Source: a virus. Taken from it: 28,893 bases of DNA. The translations under genes and the position numbers were made by a program. The notes under the pieces are model-generated. The model had not been told where the DNA came from. It saw only the letters and a list, made by a program, of their open reading frames with translations, and did not search any database. Positions 9,648 through 17,638 of this stretch are shown piece after piece; positions within the stretch are counted from its first letter, which is position 1; every line of letters begins with the position of its first letter. The stretch is from positions 1 through 28,893 of the IMG/VR virus record IMGVR_UViG_3300037882_001160; one strand, 5' to 3'.

Positions 9648-9669
9648 ACAACCCCTAGTTGGATAGTTT

Positions 9670-10161
9670 TTACCTAACCTTAGTCAAGACTTTTAAGAAT
9701 TTCTCACGGTATTTTTCGTTATACTGATAAGTCTTGAATATCTGTGTGAGAGTCTGTGTATCAAACCCCTTAATGTGATTTAAATAAGGTGCATTGTTTA
9801 CAATATAAACAGGTCTACCTATTCTGTATTCATCTTGAATTCTGTCGTAGGCTTTCTGGGCTACATCGAAGTCATCAGATTCATAAGACTGAACATAATT
9901 AGAAACACCACCTATGAGTACTACCCTCCAGTTTCCTTTAGCAAAACCTTCCTGTATTCTTAAATTGTATCTTCTGTACCTTGAAACATAATAAGAATAA
10001 TATTTAGTTACATTACCTAATGGAGTTGCTTCAGATAATTCGTAAGTCAAATCATAAGCATAATTTGCAATAACATCTCTTGCTGCTAAAGTCACATTCT
10101 TTTTAAGTTTTGTTATCGTATCTTCTAAATCATTTAACTTAGCAGAATTAAATTTAATCAA
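9670..10161 (-). CDS. Neck / tail completion protein (HK97 gp10-like)
   Basis: The 163-residue frame starts at a TTG (10161), behind a GAGGTGG ribosome site; no in-frame ATG lies near. The N-terminal helix with AARDVIANYAYDLTYELSEA, the ATPLGNVTKYYS turn and the late motif VNNAPYLNHIKGF match the HK97 gp10-like pattern (N-terminal helix, later 'NxxPYxxxIE' loop). It starts about 10 bases after the head closure gene. In this family the protein contributes to the head-tail interface. Function is assigned from motif and synteny. Confidence 0.7.
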   Translation of the reverse strand: MIKFNSAKLNDLEDTITKLKKNVTLAARDVIANYAYDLTYELSEATPLGNVTKYYSYYVSRYRRYNLRIQEGFAKGNWRVVLIGGVSNYVQSYESDDFDVAQKAYDRIQDEYRIGRPVYIVNNAPYLNHIKGFDTQTLTQIFKTYQYNEKYREKFLKVLTKVR

Positions 10162-10170
10162 ATCACCACC

Positions 10171-10533
10171 TCAAGCAGAAATACAGACTAATCTCCATAA
10201 CGAAACAACTTGCTGGACTTCTACACGAGACACTACTTTTACCTGAAAAGACTTATTCTCGAAATCTCTTATTTTGTCACCAAGTTCAGGAGTGAACGCT
10301 AGGTTAGTTCCTGCAATCAAAAAGACTACAGCTTCCTTCCCTACGATAGAAGGAGATTGTGATTCTCTAAATGAAGTATTTGTTTTAAAAGCTAGAACAT
10401 TAAAAGAAGTCTCTGTATTTGTAATAGAGCTTGTAGAAGGGTTATAAACCCCCTCCAGTACCTTCCTGTAAGTAACAGTCCTGCCGTACCTACTAATAAG
10501 TCTTTGAGGGCTTGTAGCTATATTAGACATCAT
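10171..10533 (-). CDS. Head closure / head-tail joining protein
   Basis: This 120-residue, beta-rich protein starts at the first of two ATG codons, with AAGGGG 6 bases upstream. The pattern RYGRTVTYRKVLEGVYNPST, a KEAVVFLIAGTNLAFTPELG middle, and DKIRDFENKSFQVKVVSRVE is that of small beta-barrel head closure proteins (HK97 gp7/SPP1 gp16-like role). It plugs the portal-adaptor channel and offers the tail docking surface. Its gene follows the adaptor gene, as usual. The precise family was not tested. Confidence 0.65.
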   Translation of the reverse strand: MMSNIATSPQRLISRYGRTVTYRKVLEGVYNPSTSSITNTETSFNVLAFKTNTSFRESQSPSIVGKEAVVFLIAGTNLAFTPELGDKIRDFENKSFQVKVVSRVEVQQVVSLWRLVCISA

Positions 10534-10545
10534 CCTTCACCCCTT

Positions 10546-11010
10546 CTAAAAGCCAAAAGGGTCTAAATCTCTTGGAAGACTATTTACTACAAAGGGTGAA
10601 GTATTATTCAAGTTTATAGCTGCACCTTCAACAGGAATTGACTTCTCTACTTTCACATAATTATTATCAGAATCAGCCATATTGGCATTTATACCAGAAA
10701 GACTGATACCTCCTGCGTAAGGAGTCGCCATTGATACTGAGCCATACTCAGGATTCTTGACGTACATAATCAAAGCTTCTTTATATTGCCTGAAGTAGTC
10801 AGAACCTTTATAAGCCAACACATCCACTTCTTCATTCGTCATTGAAGCTAATTTAAATAAGATTGTCTTAGCCACATCTAAAGATGTTTTACGAATAGAG
10901 TTATTATTTTTTTCTAAGAAATATTCATATTCTTCGTCAGATAGTAAAGGAAATACTACATCAGTGTCAGACAACTCGGTGCGTACCATTTGTATAGGTG
11001 TCATTGGCAT
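10546..11010 (-). CDS. Head-tail adaptor (gp6-like connector)
   Basis: The start MPMTPIQMVRTELSDTDVVF with LLSDEEYEYFLEKN is typical of gp6-like adaptors, which dock a ring of alpha-helical subunits under the portal. I place the start at the ATG at 11010 (or 11004) because the longer frame begins with a GTG that overlaps the AAAGGAG site itself. The ATG at 11004 overlaps the stop of the homing endonuclease (ATGA), so the two are probably translationally coupled. The gene ends in TAG, one of several genes here showing that TAG is an ordinary stop in this phage. Length is about 154 residues. Confidence 0.75.
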   Translation of the reverse strand: MPMTPIQMVRTELSDTDVVFPLLSDEEYEYFLEKNNNSIRKTSLDVAKTILFKLASMTNEEVDVLAYKGSDYFRQYKEALIMYVKNPEYGSVSMATPYAGGISLSGINANMADSDNNYVKVEKSIPVEGAAINLNNTSPFVVNSLPRDLDPFGF

Positions 11011-11966
11011 TTGGTTTCCCACTCCTTTAATATCTTGTCTGCAATATCTCGCTTTCGAGCAAGAAAAGTTATCGAATCTTTGTATAAAACTTTTAAAATT
11101 TTTCTACAGTTTTCACCACAAAATGTTACAGAATACAGAAACAAGTTGTTTTTGGTAGTTTTTACTTTTCTAAGTTTTGGCTTAAAAATAACACCACAGT
11201 ATTTCTCAGAAAAATCAATAAAAGATTCAATTATTTCCGAAGATCCGCAAAGGGATATCTGAGAGCTATTGTTTTTTGCTAATCTTATGTGCCCATCTCC
11301 ATCAATAACACCTCTCCAAAAGTGATTAGAAGACAGAAAAGATTTTTCTTTAACAGACTCTTTTAGACTTTTTCTTGTTGAAAATCCAAAAGAAACGCAA
11401 TCCATGACTGGCTTTCCTGAAAAAGAAAACGAACAACTTTTGTATGTTTTTCCTGTTCTTTTGTCAAATCTATCGTAGTATCGAATGTTGTTATCAGAAC
11501 GTAAAAACTGTTTCAACTTTTCAATTATCTCGTAGTCTGTTTGTTTTAGACTTACACTAATACTAATCAGGTTAGATGTCAGACACCCATCTGCAAGAAG
11601 AAAACCAAAAAAGTAATCTCTTTTTTCACCTTCTTCAGAAAAAGCATTTTCATTGTAATCTTTGTGTAAATAGTCACAGTGATTTTTGTTGCGAATCTCT
11701 ATACCTCTAACTTTTAGTAGACGCAAAACAGTATCACTGCTGACACCAAAAGATTTTGCAATCAGATACGAGTTAGTACCTTTTACATATTCGTCACAAA
11801 CGATTTCAATTTGATTAGGTGTAAAACTGATCGGCTTATTTTTTACTACAAGGCCAGAAAGATTGTGCTTTTTTATCGAGTCTAAGCAAGAGGAAATGTT
11901 AATTCCCAGTATTAGACATATTTCTGTAGCTGAATAACCCTTTTTTAAGAGCATCTCTAAAAACAT
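11001..11966 (-). CDS. LAGLIDADG homing endonuclease, free-standing
   Basis: This 321-residue protein has two LAGLIDADG-like helices, FFGFLLADG (119-127) and FWRGVIDGDG (216-225), with catalytic acidic residues D126 and D224. That makes it a single-chain, two-motif enzyme. Two helix-turn-helix-like segments precede them (about 8-35 and 58-88, the second with YLIAKSFGVSSDTVLRLLK). Such enzymes cut DNA lacking the insert and copy themselves by repair. It lies between the intact capsid and adaptor genes, outside any visible intron, and its tail overlaps the adaptor start. The start codon has only a weak GAAG site; an upstream mini-frame (MIYEDKCF) with a better site overlaps it and may limit translation. 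Confidence 0.9.
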   Translation of the reverse strand: MFLEMLLKKGYSATEICLILGINISSCLDSIKKHNLSGLVVKNKPISFTPNQIEIVCDEYVKGTNSYLIAKSFGVSSDTVLRLLKVRGIEIRNKNHCDYLHKDYNENAFSEEGEKRDYFFGFLLADGCLTSNLISISVSLKQTDYEIIEKLKQFLRSDNNIRYYDRFDKRTGKTYKSCSFSFSGKPVMDCVSFGFSTRKSLKESVKEKSFLSSNHFWRGVIDGDGHIRLAKNNSSQISLCGSSEIIESFIDFSEKYCGVIFKPKLRKVKTTKNNLFLYSVTFCGENCRKILKVLYKDSITFLARKRDIADKILKEWETKCQ

Positions 11967-12176
11967 TTATCTTCATATATCATTTTGTCCCCTGTAAAGA
12001 CGTTGTGTGGTGTAGCTATTTCAGTACAGGCTGAAAAAGGGTTAGCAGTCCCTGTTCACTACAATGTAAACACTCTGCTAAAGTGTCTGCTAAATTATAA
12101 ACATATCATAAAAACCCTATAAACTAAGATTCTTATGATATGGAGAGATGCGCTGCATCTCTCTTACGTCAGCTAA
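11967..12176 (-). other. Hairpin-rich spacer between capsid and homing endonuclease genes
   Basis: No gene is visible. The 210 bases hold stacked inverted repeats: CATATCATAA (12102-12111) with TTATGATATG (12133-12142); GAGAGATGC (12143-12151) with GCATCTCTC (12155-12163); and shorter ones, TTTCAG/CTGAAA near 12020-12037 and ACACT/AGTGT near 12070-12086. None has a proper T-run on the minus strand, so they look like mRNA-end stabilising or processing structures rather than simple terminators. Confidence 0.6.
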
Positions 12177-13205
12177 TTAGTATCTAACGCCACGTACAAC
12201 AGCTTGTGGTCTGCGAACCAAGCACAATGGGTTGGTTTCAGTTTGAATCAACAGATTCTCGTCTTTACCATCATCACTGATGAACATGTAAGCCTCTTCA
12301 CCAAGAGTATTAACTAGACTGCGTTTATTTGCAGGGCCAAAGTAAGTGATGAATGTATCATCGGTTCCCATAGGTACGAAATAAACATCGTTCGCTGGGA
12401 TGAGTTTCTGAGAAGTACCAGAAGCATCTTTGTAGCTACCACGATATTCAATAAAGTCAATACCGCAGAAGTGGAATGGACGATTTACAGCGTTACCACC
12501 CAAGCGAGAACGTAGAATGTCTTGCTGTGATTGGTAATACAAGAAGGCTTGTTCTACACGGGCGTGTCCAACCAAGGCAGCAAAGAATTCAGGTGAACAC
12601 CAACCAGTAAAACCACTTACGTTCTCACCAGTCATGATGTTGTCTTGAATGTGTGCAATTACTTCTTCAACCTTAGCACGTACATCGGTAGTACCTACAT
12701 CAAGTTCAAAGTCTACTTCTTTACGAGTAACACCAAAGGCAGCGTAGTAGTCGCTAGAAACAGTACCGTTAGGTGCATAAATACCGCCAGTGGTAATCGC
12801 ATAAGCACGAGCCATTTCTAGGGTAGCACCGTGGGTTTTACGGATACGTTCCATTTTACGCAGAACAGCAGCAGCTTCTGTTTCGGCTGCATCGGTTTGA
12901 CCGTAAGCACGAATACCTTGGAGATCTTGAGGAGTCAAATAATCGTCAAGGGTAAAGTGCGGTACTGGGAAAGAGAACATTTTACGGGTGTCGTCTTTGT
13001 TTACGTTGTTACGAGTACCGCGCATTGTGTCTGTCATCAGAGACAAGGTGCCTTCTGACAATTCAACAGTGATAGAATGTTGAGAGATAGGTTCATTACG
13101 GAACAAACCCATTGAGTTAATCAGGCCCCAAGTATTAGGTATAAGATTAAGTGTTTCTGTATAGTCTACTAGACCAAATGGTTTTTCAAAACTTCGTACT
13201 TGCAT
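12177..13205 (-). CDS. Major capsid protein (lambda gpE family)
   Basis: This 342-residue protein matches the gpE-type HK97-fold family in length and landmarks. The N-terminus is MQVRSFEKPFGLVDYTETLN, residues about 80-90 contain FPVPHFTLDDYLTPQDLQGI, then a long spine helix with EMARAYAITTGGIYAPNG, and the C-terminal part ends with NPLCLVRRPQAVV. No N-terminal delta domain is present, consistent with a separate scaffold gene upstream. An AAAGGA site precedes the ATG. It follows the decoration gene, the lambda D-E order. Compared with its neighbours it uses more G/C-ending codons, as expected for a very highly expressed gene. Confidence 0.93.
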   Translation of the reverse strand: MQVRSFEKPFGLVDYTETLNLIPNTWGLINSMGLFRNEPISQHSITVELSEGTLSLMTDTMRGTRNNVNKDDTRKMFSFPVPHFTLDDYLTPQDLQGIRAYGQTDAAETEAAAVLRKMERIRKTHGATLEMARAYAITTGGIYAPNGTVSSDYYAAFGVTRKEVDFELDVGTTDVRAKVEEVIAHIQDNIMTGENVSGFTGWCSPEFFAALVGHARVEQAFLYYQSQQDILRSRLGGNAVNRPFHFCGIDFIEYRGSYKDASGTSQKLIPANDVYFVPMGTDDTFITYFGPANKRSLVNTLGEEAYMFISDDGKDENLLIQTETNPLCLVRRPQAVVRGVRY

Positions 13206-13231
13206 GTTAGTAATCCTTTATATATAATAGC

Positions 13232-13909
13232 TTAGATGGTATTGCTTACCAAAATACGCTTGGCTTCAAGTGCAGCGTACACAACATCTTTTTCTACATC
13301 TGTGTTATAAGTAGCATCCAGTACAATAGCTGATTTGGATACAATGGCATCACCACGGAACAGCACTAGAACTTTAGTATCGGTAGTAGCTGGAATAGAC
13401 TTGGCTTCAAGTACTAGAGCTTGAACAGCTTTAGAACCATCAGTTGCAGTTTCAACAGCAATTTTGTATTCGTAAGTACCAGTCACAGCGATATTAAATG
13501 CATCACCTAGGGCAAAGTCAGTAGCACCGTCAGCCAAAGTAAATGCCAAGCCACCTTTTGAAAAAGCCACAGCAACAGTACCAGTTCCTACAGGGATACC
13601 ATCAGGGTCAACAACCATGAAAGTACCAGCGTTGGTTGTAGCATGTGTAATTACCAAACGGTACATACCAATCTTAGCTGGAGCCGTTACAGTAATACTA
13701 CCAAAAGCACCGTTACCGGTATTACCAGAAGCGGCAGTAGCTACACCAGCACCACCACTGATTACGCGACCAAGTGCTGTACCAACAACGTACTCTTTAA
13801 GGGCTGCTTCGTTTACAGTCACTGCCTCACGGCAAAAAGCACTTTCAGGGAACAGTTCCCGTTTCACAAGGTTTGAATAGCGCAATGATTCTTGAGCGAA
13901 CATTGTCAT
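13232..13909 (-). CDS. Head decoration protein (gpD-like, enlarged)
   Basis: This 225-residue protein starts MTMFAQESLRYSNLVKRELF and ends with a typical decoration-protein half (GDAIVSKSAIVLDATYNTDV, then VYAALEAKRILVSNTI). Lambda gpD is about 110 residues. Here the two halves are separated by a Gly/Ala/Thr-rich beta insert (about 50-145) with an ITVTAPAKIGMYRLVITHA strand pattern, probably an Ig-like domain exposed on the capsid. The protein would stabilise the expanded head as trimers at pseudo-threefold axes. It sits directly upstream of the capsid gene. Confidence 0.85.
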   Translation of the reverse strand: MTMFAQESLRYSNLVKRELFPESAFCREAVTVNEAALKEYVVGTALGRVISGGAGVATAASGNTGNGAFGSITVTAPAKIGMYRLVITHATTNAGTFMVVDPDGIPVGTGTVAVAFSKGGLAFTLADGATDFALGDAFNIAVTGTYEYKIAVETATDGSKAVQALVLEAKSIPATTDTKVLVLFRGDAIVSKSAIVLDATYNTDVEKDVVYAALEAKRILVSNTI

Positions 13910-13935
13910 AATTTAATTCTCCAATGATTATTTGA

Positions 13936-14355
13936 TTATTTACTTTGATTTGGGTATTTGGCTTTGACTATCTTTGTCAAAGGATTAACCTTTGTACCTT
14001 CACCATCAACATCTACACCAACTTCTTTGAAGATGTCGCTTTTGTCAGCCAAGGATTGCAAACCTTCAAGTGCTTTTACTACAGCCAAGAATTCTGATTC
14101 GTCAGTCAATAACTTTGCAGCTTTGAAAAGAACTTCAGCTTGAGCTTCGTTTTTAACAACATTTTTGATTTGAGCAAACTTAGATTTTTCAATAGCTTCT
14201 TGCTTTTCTTTTTGAAACTCTTGAATTACTTCTTGTGCTTTTTGTAGTTCTACTTTCTGAGTATCAAGAGCTTTCTGTAACTCTACTTGCGCTTCTTGTG
14301 CAGATTTCTGAATCAAGTCAACTACTGACTTTTCAACCATTTCTTTTTCAGACAT
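13936..14355 (-). CDS. Internal in-frame start: short scaffold form (Nu3-like arrangement)
   Basis: Inside the larger frame an ATG at 14355 (MSEKEMVEKSVVDLIQKSAQ) is preceded by AAGAGGAT with 5 bases spacing, a better ribosome site than many genes here. It would yield a 139-residue protein that is precisely the coiled-coil scaffold module. This mirrors lambda, where scaffold Nu3 is translated from an internal start within gene C. The coding capacity and site are seen in the sequence; use in vivo is inferred. Confidence 0.55.
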   Translation of the reverse strand: MSEKEMVEKSVVDLIQKSAQEAQVELQKALDTQKVELQKAQEVIQEFQKEKQEAIEKSKFAQIKNVVKNEAQAEVLFKAAKLLTDESEFLAVVKALEGLQSLADKSDIFKEVGVDVDGEGTKVNPLTKIVKAKYPNQSK

Positions 14356-15003
14356 ATTATCCTCTTTGTCAACTTTTTGATAATCGGTTGGTTCCCAACC
14401 ACCATTGCTATTTTTACTGTACTTTACAAGTACCACAGCAGGTTTATCCACCTTAGTGGATTTGTTAGCACCAACAGAAGTTTTACCTTTAGTTGAGCTT
14501 TCTTTCTTGATCTGATTACTCAAATCAAGATTAGATTCTTTAAAACTCTTTTCAATTTTTTCTTGATCCAGTAACAAAGACAGATAATCTTTTTCACTTA
14601 GCTTTGATATTGAATCAACTAAGTTCTTACTGCCTTTAAGAGATTTGATTATGGTGTAGGATTGTAGTTTCTCTTGTAGATAAGATTCGTAGTCCCATAG
14701 GTCATCTTCATCTTCTTTTGGAGGGACATAACCCATTAGTCGAGCTAAAAGATCAGAGTCCCAAACATCAAAAAACTTTCTTAGGAATTCAGGAAGTTCC
14801 ATTGTTACTTGAACTTGTTGCATCTTCAGGATTGTTTCATCAGAGAACTTATTAGTAGCTTTGAAAACTAGAGTTGTTCTTTCGTTTGCTGGGCCACCTA
14901 CTGAAGGGCCAACTAAGGCTAAATGAGAATCCTCTGAACTAAAGTCAAACTCACTTAATTTTCTTTTTGCTTTTCTTGCTTTCGTCTGAGTATCTTGACT
15001 CAT
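13936..15003 (-). CDS. Scaffold-like protein with N-terminal protease-associated domain
   Basis: This 355-residue protein has two parts. Residues 1-110, with LALVGPSVGGPANERTTLVF and MELPEFLRKFFDVWDSD, resemble the segment that often follows XkdF-type prohead proteases. Residues 217-355 are a charged, Glu/Lys/Gln-rich coiled coil (EAQVELQKALDTQKVELQKA) ending in a basic tail KIVKAKYPNQSK, the hallmark of scaffolds that bind capsid protein through a basic C-terminus. The ATG overlaps the protease stop as ATGA, so translation is coupled. A second start is encoded internally (see 13936-14355). Role: guide shell assembly, then be removed by the protease. Inferred from architecture and position. 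Confidence 0.75.
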   Translation of the reverse strand: MSQDTQTKARKAKRKLSEFDFSSEDSHLALVGPSVGGPANERTTLVFKATNKFSDETILKMQQVQVTMELPEFLRKFFDVWDSDLLARLMGYVPPKEDEDDLWDYESYLQEKLQSYTIIKSLKGSKNLVDSISKLSEKDYLSLLLDQEKIEKSFKESNLDLSNQIKKESSTKGKTSVGANKSTKVDKPAVVLVKYSKNSNGGWEPTDYQKVDKEDNMSEKEMVEKSVVDLIQKSAQEAQVELQKALDTQKVELQKAQEVIQEFQKEKQEAIEKSKFAQIKNVVKNEAQAEVLFKAAKLLTDESEFLAVVKALEGLQSLADKSDIFKEVGVDVDGEGTKVNPLTKIVKAKYPNQSK

Positions 15004-15392
15004 TCATCATTCTCCAGATATTCTGCCTTGGCTTTACAAGATATAGATACACCATTAAAATCTCCAGACTTGACACCTTCCCAGATTTCATCATCGTAGA
15101 ATTGTAAGTTTGTTAGCCATGAACCTTTCTTCACAACTTCATTATCTATAATCATGTCTGCTGGAGCGATGTAACTTTCGATTATGTTAAAAGTCTTGGT
15201 GTTGTTTACTAAGTGCAGTAGGTTTGCCCTCATGCAGCTTTTATTGAAAGACTCCTTCGCTTTTCTTACTTCATCTTCACTATAGGTGTCGCTATGTGCG
15301 TCAATAACATCAGGCTCTAGTACTACAAATAGAGCTTGTTTAAGTTCTTCAGTTTTAGACTTTCTCAGTAACTTAGAAGTGAAATGACTCAT
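15000..15392 (-). CDS. Prohead maturation protease, XkdF-like
   Basis: This compact 130-residue protein matches the XkdF-type phage serine protease family. ALFVVLEPDVIDAHSDTYSE gives the N-terminal strand and turn, NLLHLVNN supplies a conserved His (H60), ESYIAPADM carries the candidate Ser (S73), and KKGSWLTNLQFYDDEIWEGV with FNGVSIS completes the fold. It cuts scaffold and itself inside the prohead before DNA packaging. Its stop overlaps the start of the scaffold gene, and it lies upstream of decoration and capsid genes as expected. Assignment of the catalytic Ser is by pattern and not certain. Confidence 0.82.
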   Translation of the reverse strand: MSHFTSKLLRKSKTEELKQALFVVLEPDVIDAHSDTYSEDEVRKAKESFNKSCMRANLLHLVNNTKTFNIIESYIAPADMIIDNEVVKKGSWLTNLQFYDDEIWEGVKSGDFNGVSISCKAKAEYLENDE

Positions 15393-15429
15393 AGATCATT
15401 CCTTATAAAATTTTATTTAACTTTGTAAA

Positions 15430-16224
15430 TCATAAACCTAGGCGATAAGATACGTTAATACGCCAAATTACACCTGTGTAAACTGGGCAAACTACAGTAG
15501 TCGCAATGTTCACATTAGAGGCGGCTAGACCTGCTCCACCGAATTCAAATTTATAGACTTTATCTACACCAATACCACCTGCATCACTACCAAAAGTTAG
15601 GGCCAGAGCACTAGGAAGGTTTGTAGTAGTAACTACCACAGGAGTTGCACTAGCTGTAAGTGCAGCCGTGGCACTACGGACAACTTCAATCCGATCAACA
15701 TAATGCCGCAAACCTGCGACAGCAGGCAGAGTTGCTGTAACAGTTGCGTTAGCAACACCCGTGGCGGTAACAGCTAAAGTTGAGGATTTTTGATCCCTGA
15801 CGTAAGGGCTAATACTTGCACAAGAATCACTATTAATAGTAACATTTGCTGTTCCACTTGTATAAGAAGTGAAACGAACTTTAATACTACGCAAACCTCC
15901 TACTGCACAACACAGCATCCTGTCAATAACAGCAGCGTTTATAGCTTCTGTATAGACTGGTTGACCAGGGCTAGGAAGTGTCCCGCCTACAGAGGCAGGA
16001 GAGTATGGGTAACATAACAAGGGAACATAAGACACCCCATCGGGGCTTCCTTCAACAATATATGTACAATTCAGAGTACCAAAACCATTAATAAAGATTA
16101 CTGCACTCTCATCTCCATTTACTTCGTGTATTAATTCTGCATTAACAGAAGATAATGCAGCTTGACTTCTGCGGCTCTCAAAGTGCGGCATGAAGTTACC
16201 TAATAAATTTTTTAGTATACTCAT
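15430..16224 (-). CDS. Virion-associated beta-rich protein, hypothetical
   Basis: This 264-residue protein is rich in Ala, Thr, Val and Ser, with a strand-turn pattern throughout. The N-terminus MSILKNLLGNFMPHFESRRS looks like an amphipathic anchoring helix; later blocks such as GTLNCTYIVEGSPDGVSYVP and LRSIKVRFTSYTSGTANVTI read like repeated Ig/jelly-roll strands. It contains five Cys, unusual for this genome. The last gene of the fibre cluster, it lies upstream of the protease. A head fibre or capsid-surface protein is plausible, but I do not recognise the family. Confidence 0.65.
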   Translation of the reverse strand: MSILKNLLGNFMPHFESRRSQAALSSVNAELIHEVNGDESAVIFINGFGTLNCTYIVEGSPDGVSYVPLLCYPYSPASVGGTLPSPGQPVYTEAINAAVIDRMLCCAVGGLRSIKVRFTSYTSGTANVTINSDSCASISPYVRDQKSSTLAVTATGVANATVTATLPAVAGLRHYVDRIEVVRSATAALTASATPVVVTTTNLPSALALTFGSDAGGIGVDKVYKFEFGGAGLAASNVNIATTVVCPVYTGVIWRINVSYRLGL

Positions 16225-16238
16225 TTCAACCTTTCGTC

Positions 16239-16631
16239 CTATCCTTTTATATATGCAATATCAAACTGACCTACAATAGGGCCGTCTTGACTTAATGTAA
16301 AAACTATTGCGTCTGCTAATGCTAAAGCACTAATCGAAAAATCTGCAAGGTCATCCGAATCCCAGTCTTCATTAGGTAAAAGTTGACAAACAAAGTAATT
16401 TGAGACATTAATACCAATTAAAGGGTAATTAACTTCTACAACACCGAATTTTGCTGTTGCAATATTTATTTGAACTTTATTTGGTGTTGTAGAAAGTAAA
16501 ACAACATCATTAAGATGCTTTGTATACAGAGCCTTATCTGCCGTATTGACAGCCAACTCCCCAACTTCTAAGTCGAGGTTAGTTGGTATTACATTAGGAG
16601 AACTAGATCTTTTAGTAATTAGTCTAGCCAT
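16239..16631 (-). CDS. Fibre-type virion protein with Mtd-like N-terminus
   Basis: The N-terminus MARLITKRSSSPNVIPTNLD followed by LEVGELAVNTADKALYTKH is the common phage fibre starter ('KRSS..P....L..GELAVN..D..LY'), seen in major tropism determinant-like and other receptor-binding proteins. The remaining 90 residues are beta-rich and end in GPIVGQFDIAYIKG. At 130 residues it carries only a small head domain after the attachment module. It ends in TAG and lies in a run of five such genes between portal and protease, suggesting head-proximal fibres or decoration. ATG preceded by AAGGTGAAG. Confidence 0.65.
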   Translation of the reverse strand: MARLITKRSSSPNVIPTNLDLEVGELAVNTADKALYTKHLNDVVLLSTTPNKVQINIATAKFGVVEVNYPLIGINVSNYFVCQLLPNEDWDSDDLADFSISALALADAIVFTLSQDGPIVGQFDIAYIKG

Positions 16632-16639
16632 ACTTCACC

Positions 16640-17095
16640 TTAAAATGTCCCACCATCTACTGTTTCAACAGCAATAGTCACAAACTCGTTACCTGAATCT
16701 TTTGTCCAAGAGAGGGAGTTGTTCAGACGAACTACCCCATTCGTTCCGTCAGTCCCCCAGATATATCCAGAAGTGCCTCCTGACACAACAGCTACTTTTT
16801 CATCACTAGACGTAGCAGGGATATTCAGAGCGGTTTTAAAAGAATCAAAAGTAATTTTCTTTTCTTTCTGTCCAGTGGCTTGCGAAGCATCGTGAATAAT
16901 CAGTAAATCCGAAACCCCATCTACAGAAGATAACGTAACTAAGTCATCAATTGCAGGTACAATCGGTAAACGAGTTGTTGCATCGGTAGCTACGTGAAGA
17001 GTTCCGCGGTCTGTAGTAATATGTGGCTCACCTGCCAGCATTCCTGTAGTAGGTAAATTAGTCTTATTACCACGCTTGAGTTGTATTCTTGCCAT
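16640..17095 (-). CDS. Fibre-type virion protein, Mtd-like N-terminus
   Basis: This 151-residue protein begins MARIQLKRGNKTNLPTTGML and continues AGEPHITTDRGTLHV, a second variant of the phage fibre attachment module. The C-terminus has a YIWGTDGTNGVVRLNNSLSW beta segment and ends in ETVDGGTF, matching the ESLDGGEFN end of the neighbouring 68-residue product. The shared DGG ending suggests the two derive from fibre C-terminal joints that once continued into longer chains. A structural virion role is likely; receptor binding is possible but not shown. Confidence 0.65.
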   Translation of the reverse strand: MARIQLKRGNKTNLPTTGMLAGEPHITTDRGTLHVATDATTRLPIVPAIDDLVTLSSVDGVSDLLIIHDASQATGQKEKKITFDSFKTALNIPATSSDEKVAVVSGGTSGYIWGTDGTNGVVRLNNSLSWTKDSGNEFVTIAVETVDGGTF

Positions 17096-17104
17096 TTCTT
17101 TTCC

Positions 17105-17311
17105 CTAATTAAATTCGCCACCATCTAGGCTTTCAGCTTGCCATTTTGTACCGACTAACATCAGTACGTCCCCTTCCTGAGCTTGACTAATATCTACGGT
17201 TTTTAATTGACCAAGGCTTAACTCATTGCTTATTACAGCAGTAGCCTGTAAGGGGTCTAGTCTTGGAATAGTTACAACTGTGTCTGACTTTTTTTGTATA
17301 GTTATAATCAT
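17105..17311 (-). CDS. Small virion-associated protein, hypothetical
   Basis: This 68-residue frame begins MIITIQKKSDTVVTIPRLDP and ends GDVLMLVGTKWQAESLDGGE-FN, then TAG. The 'GDVLMLVGTKW....DGG' ending is commonly found where phage fibre proteins join a trimerising module. It starts 3 bases after the preceding stop and is clearly part of the same operon. No function beyond a structural accessory can be supported. Confidence 0.6.
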   Translation of the reverse strand: MIITIQKKSDTVVTIPRLDPLQATAVISNELSLGQLKTVDISQAQEGDVLMLVGTKWQAESLDGGEFN

Positions 17312-17314
17312 AAT

Positions 17315-17638
17315 TTACTCAATAGTAAATTTACCACGTACTATTTTCTTTTTTACATCATTCTCTAAATGCAGAAATAGATCGTAGTAAAGATTATTAT
17401 ACGGAATAGCATTTAGTTCGGATTCTGTAATTCTGATTTCCATATTGGATGCACCAAAAGAAATTCCGCTTAAATTAGACTTTTGAAGAATAACCTCACC
17501 TCTAGGGTGTGTACGAAGCACAAATAAGCCCTGCGCGTTATTTGTATTAACTGGAGCAGAATTGTTATCTGCAAGAATAACAACCTCAGAAAAATCAGTT
17601 CCTCTTACAGCATATAATTCAACTTCTGTAGTTGGCAT
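17315..17638 (-). CDS. Small beta-sandwich virion protein (BppU-N-like)
   Basis: This 107-residue protein starts MPTTEVELYAVRGTDFSEVV after an AAAGGAAG site. The order 'RGTDFSEVV... NLSGISFGASNMEIRITESE... YYDLFLHLENDVKKKIVRGK' follows the Ig-like N-terminal domain pattern of phage baseplate or upper-fibre proteins ('rGdtf.....DLtG.....sg....l....t..l..G.Y.ydl'). It is the first gene behind the strong promoter at 17843-17871 and its 200-base leader. I infer a fibre or surface accessory. Confidence 0.6.
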   Translation of the reverse strand: MPTTEVELYAVRGTDFSEVVILADNNSAPVNTNNAQGLFVLRTHPRGEVILQKSNLSGISFGASNMEIRITESELNAIPYNNLYYDLFLHLENDVKKKIVRGKFTIE

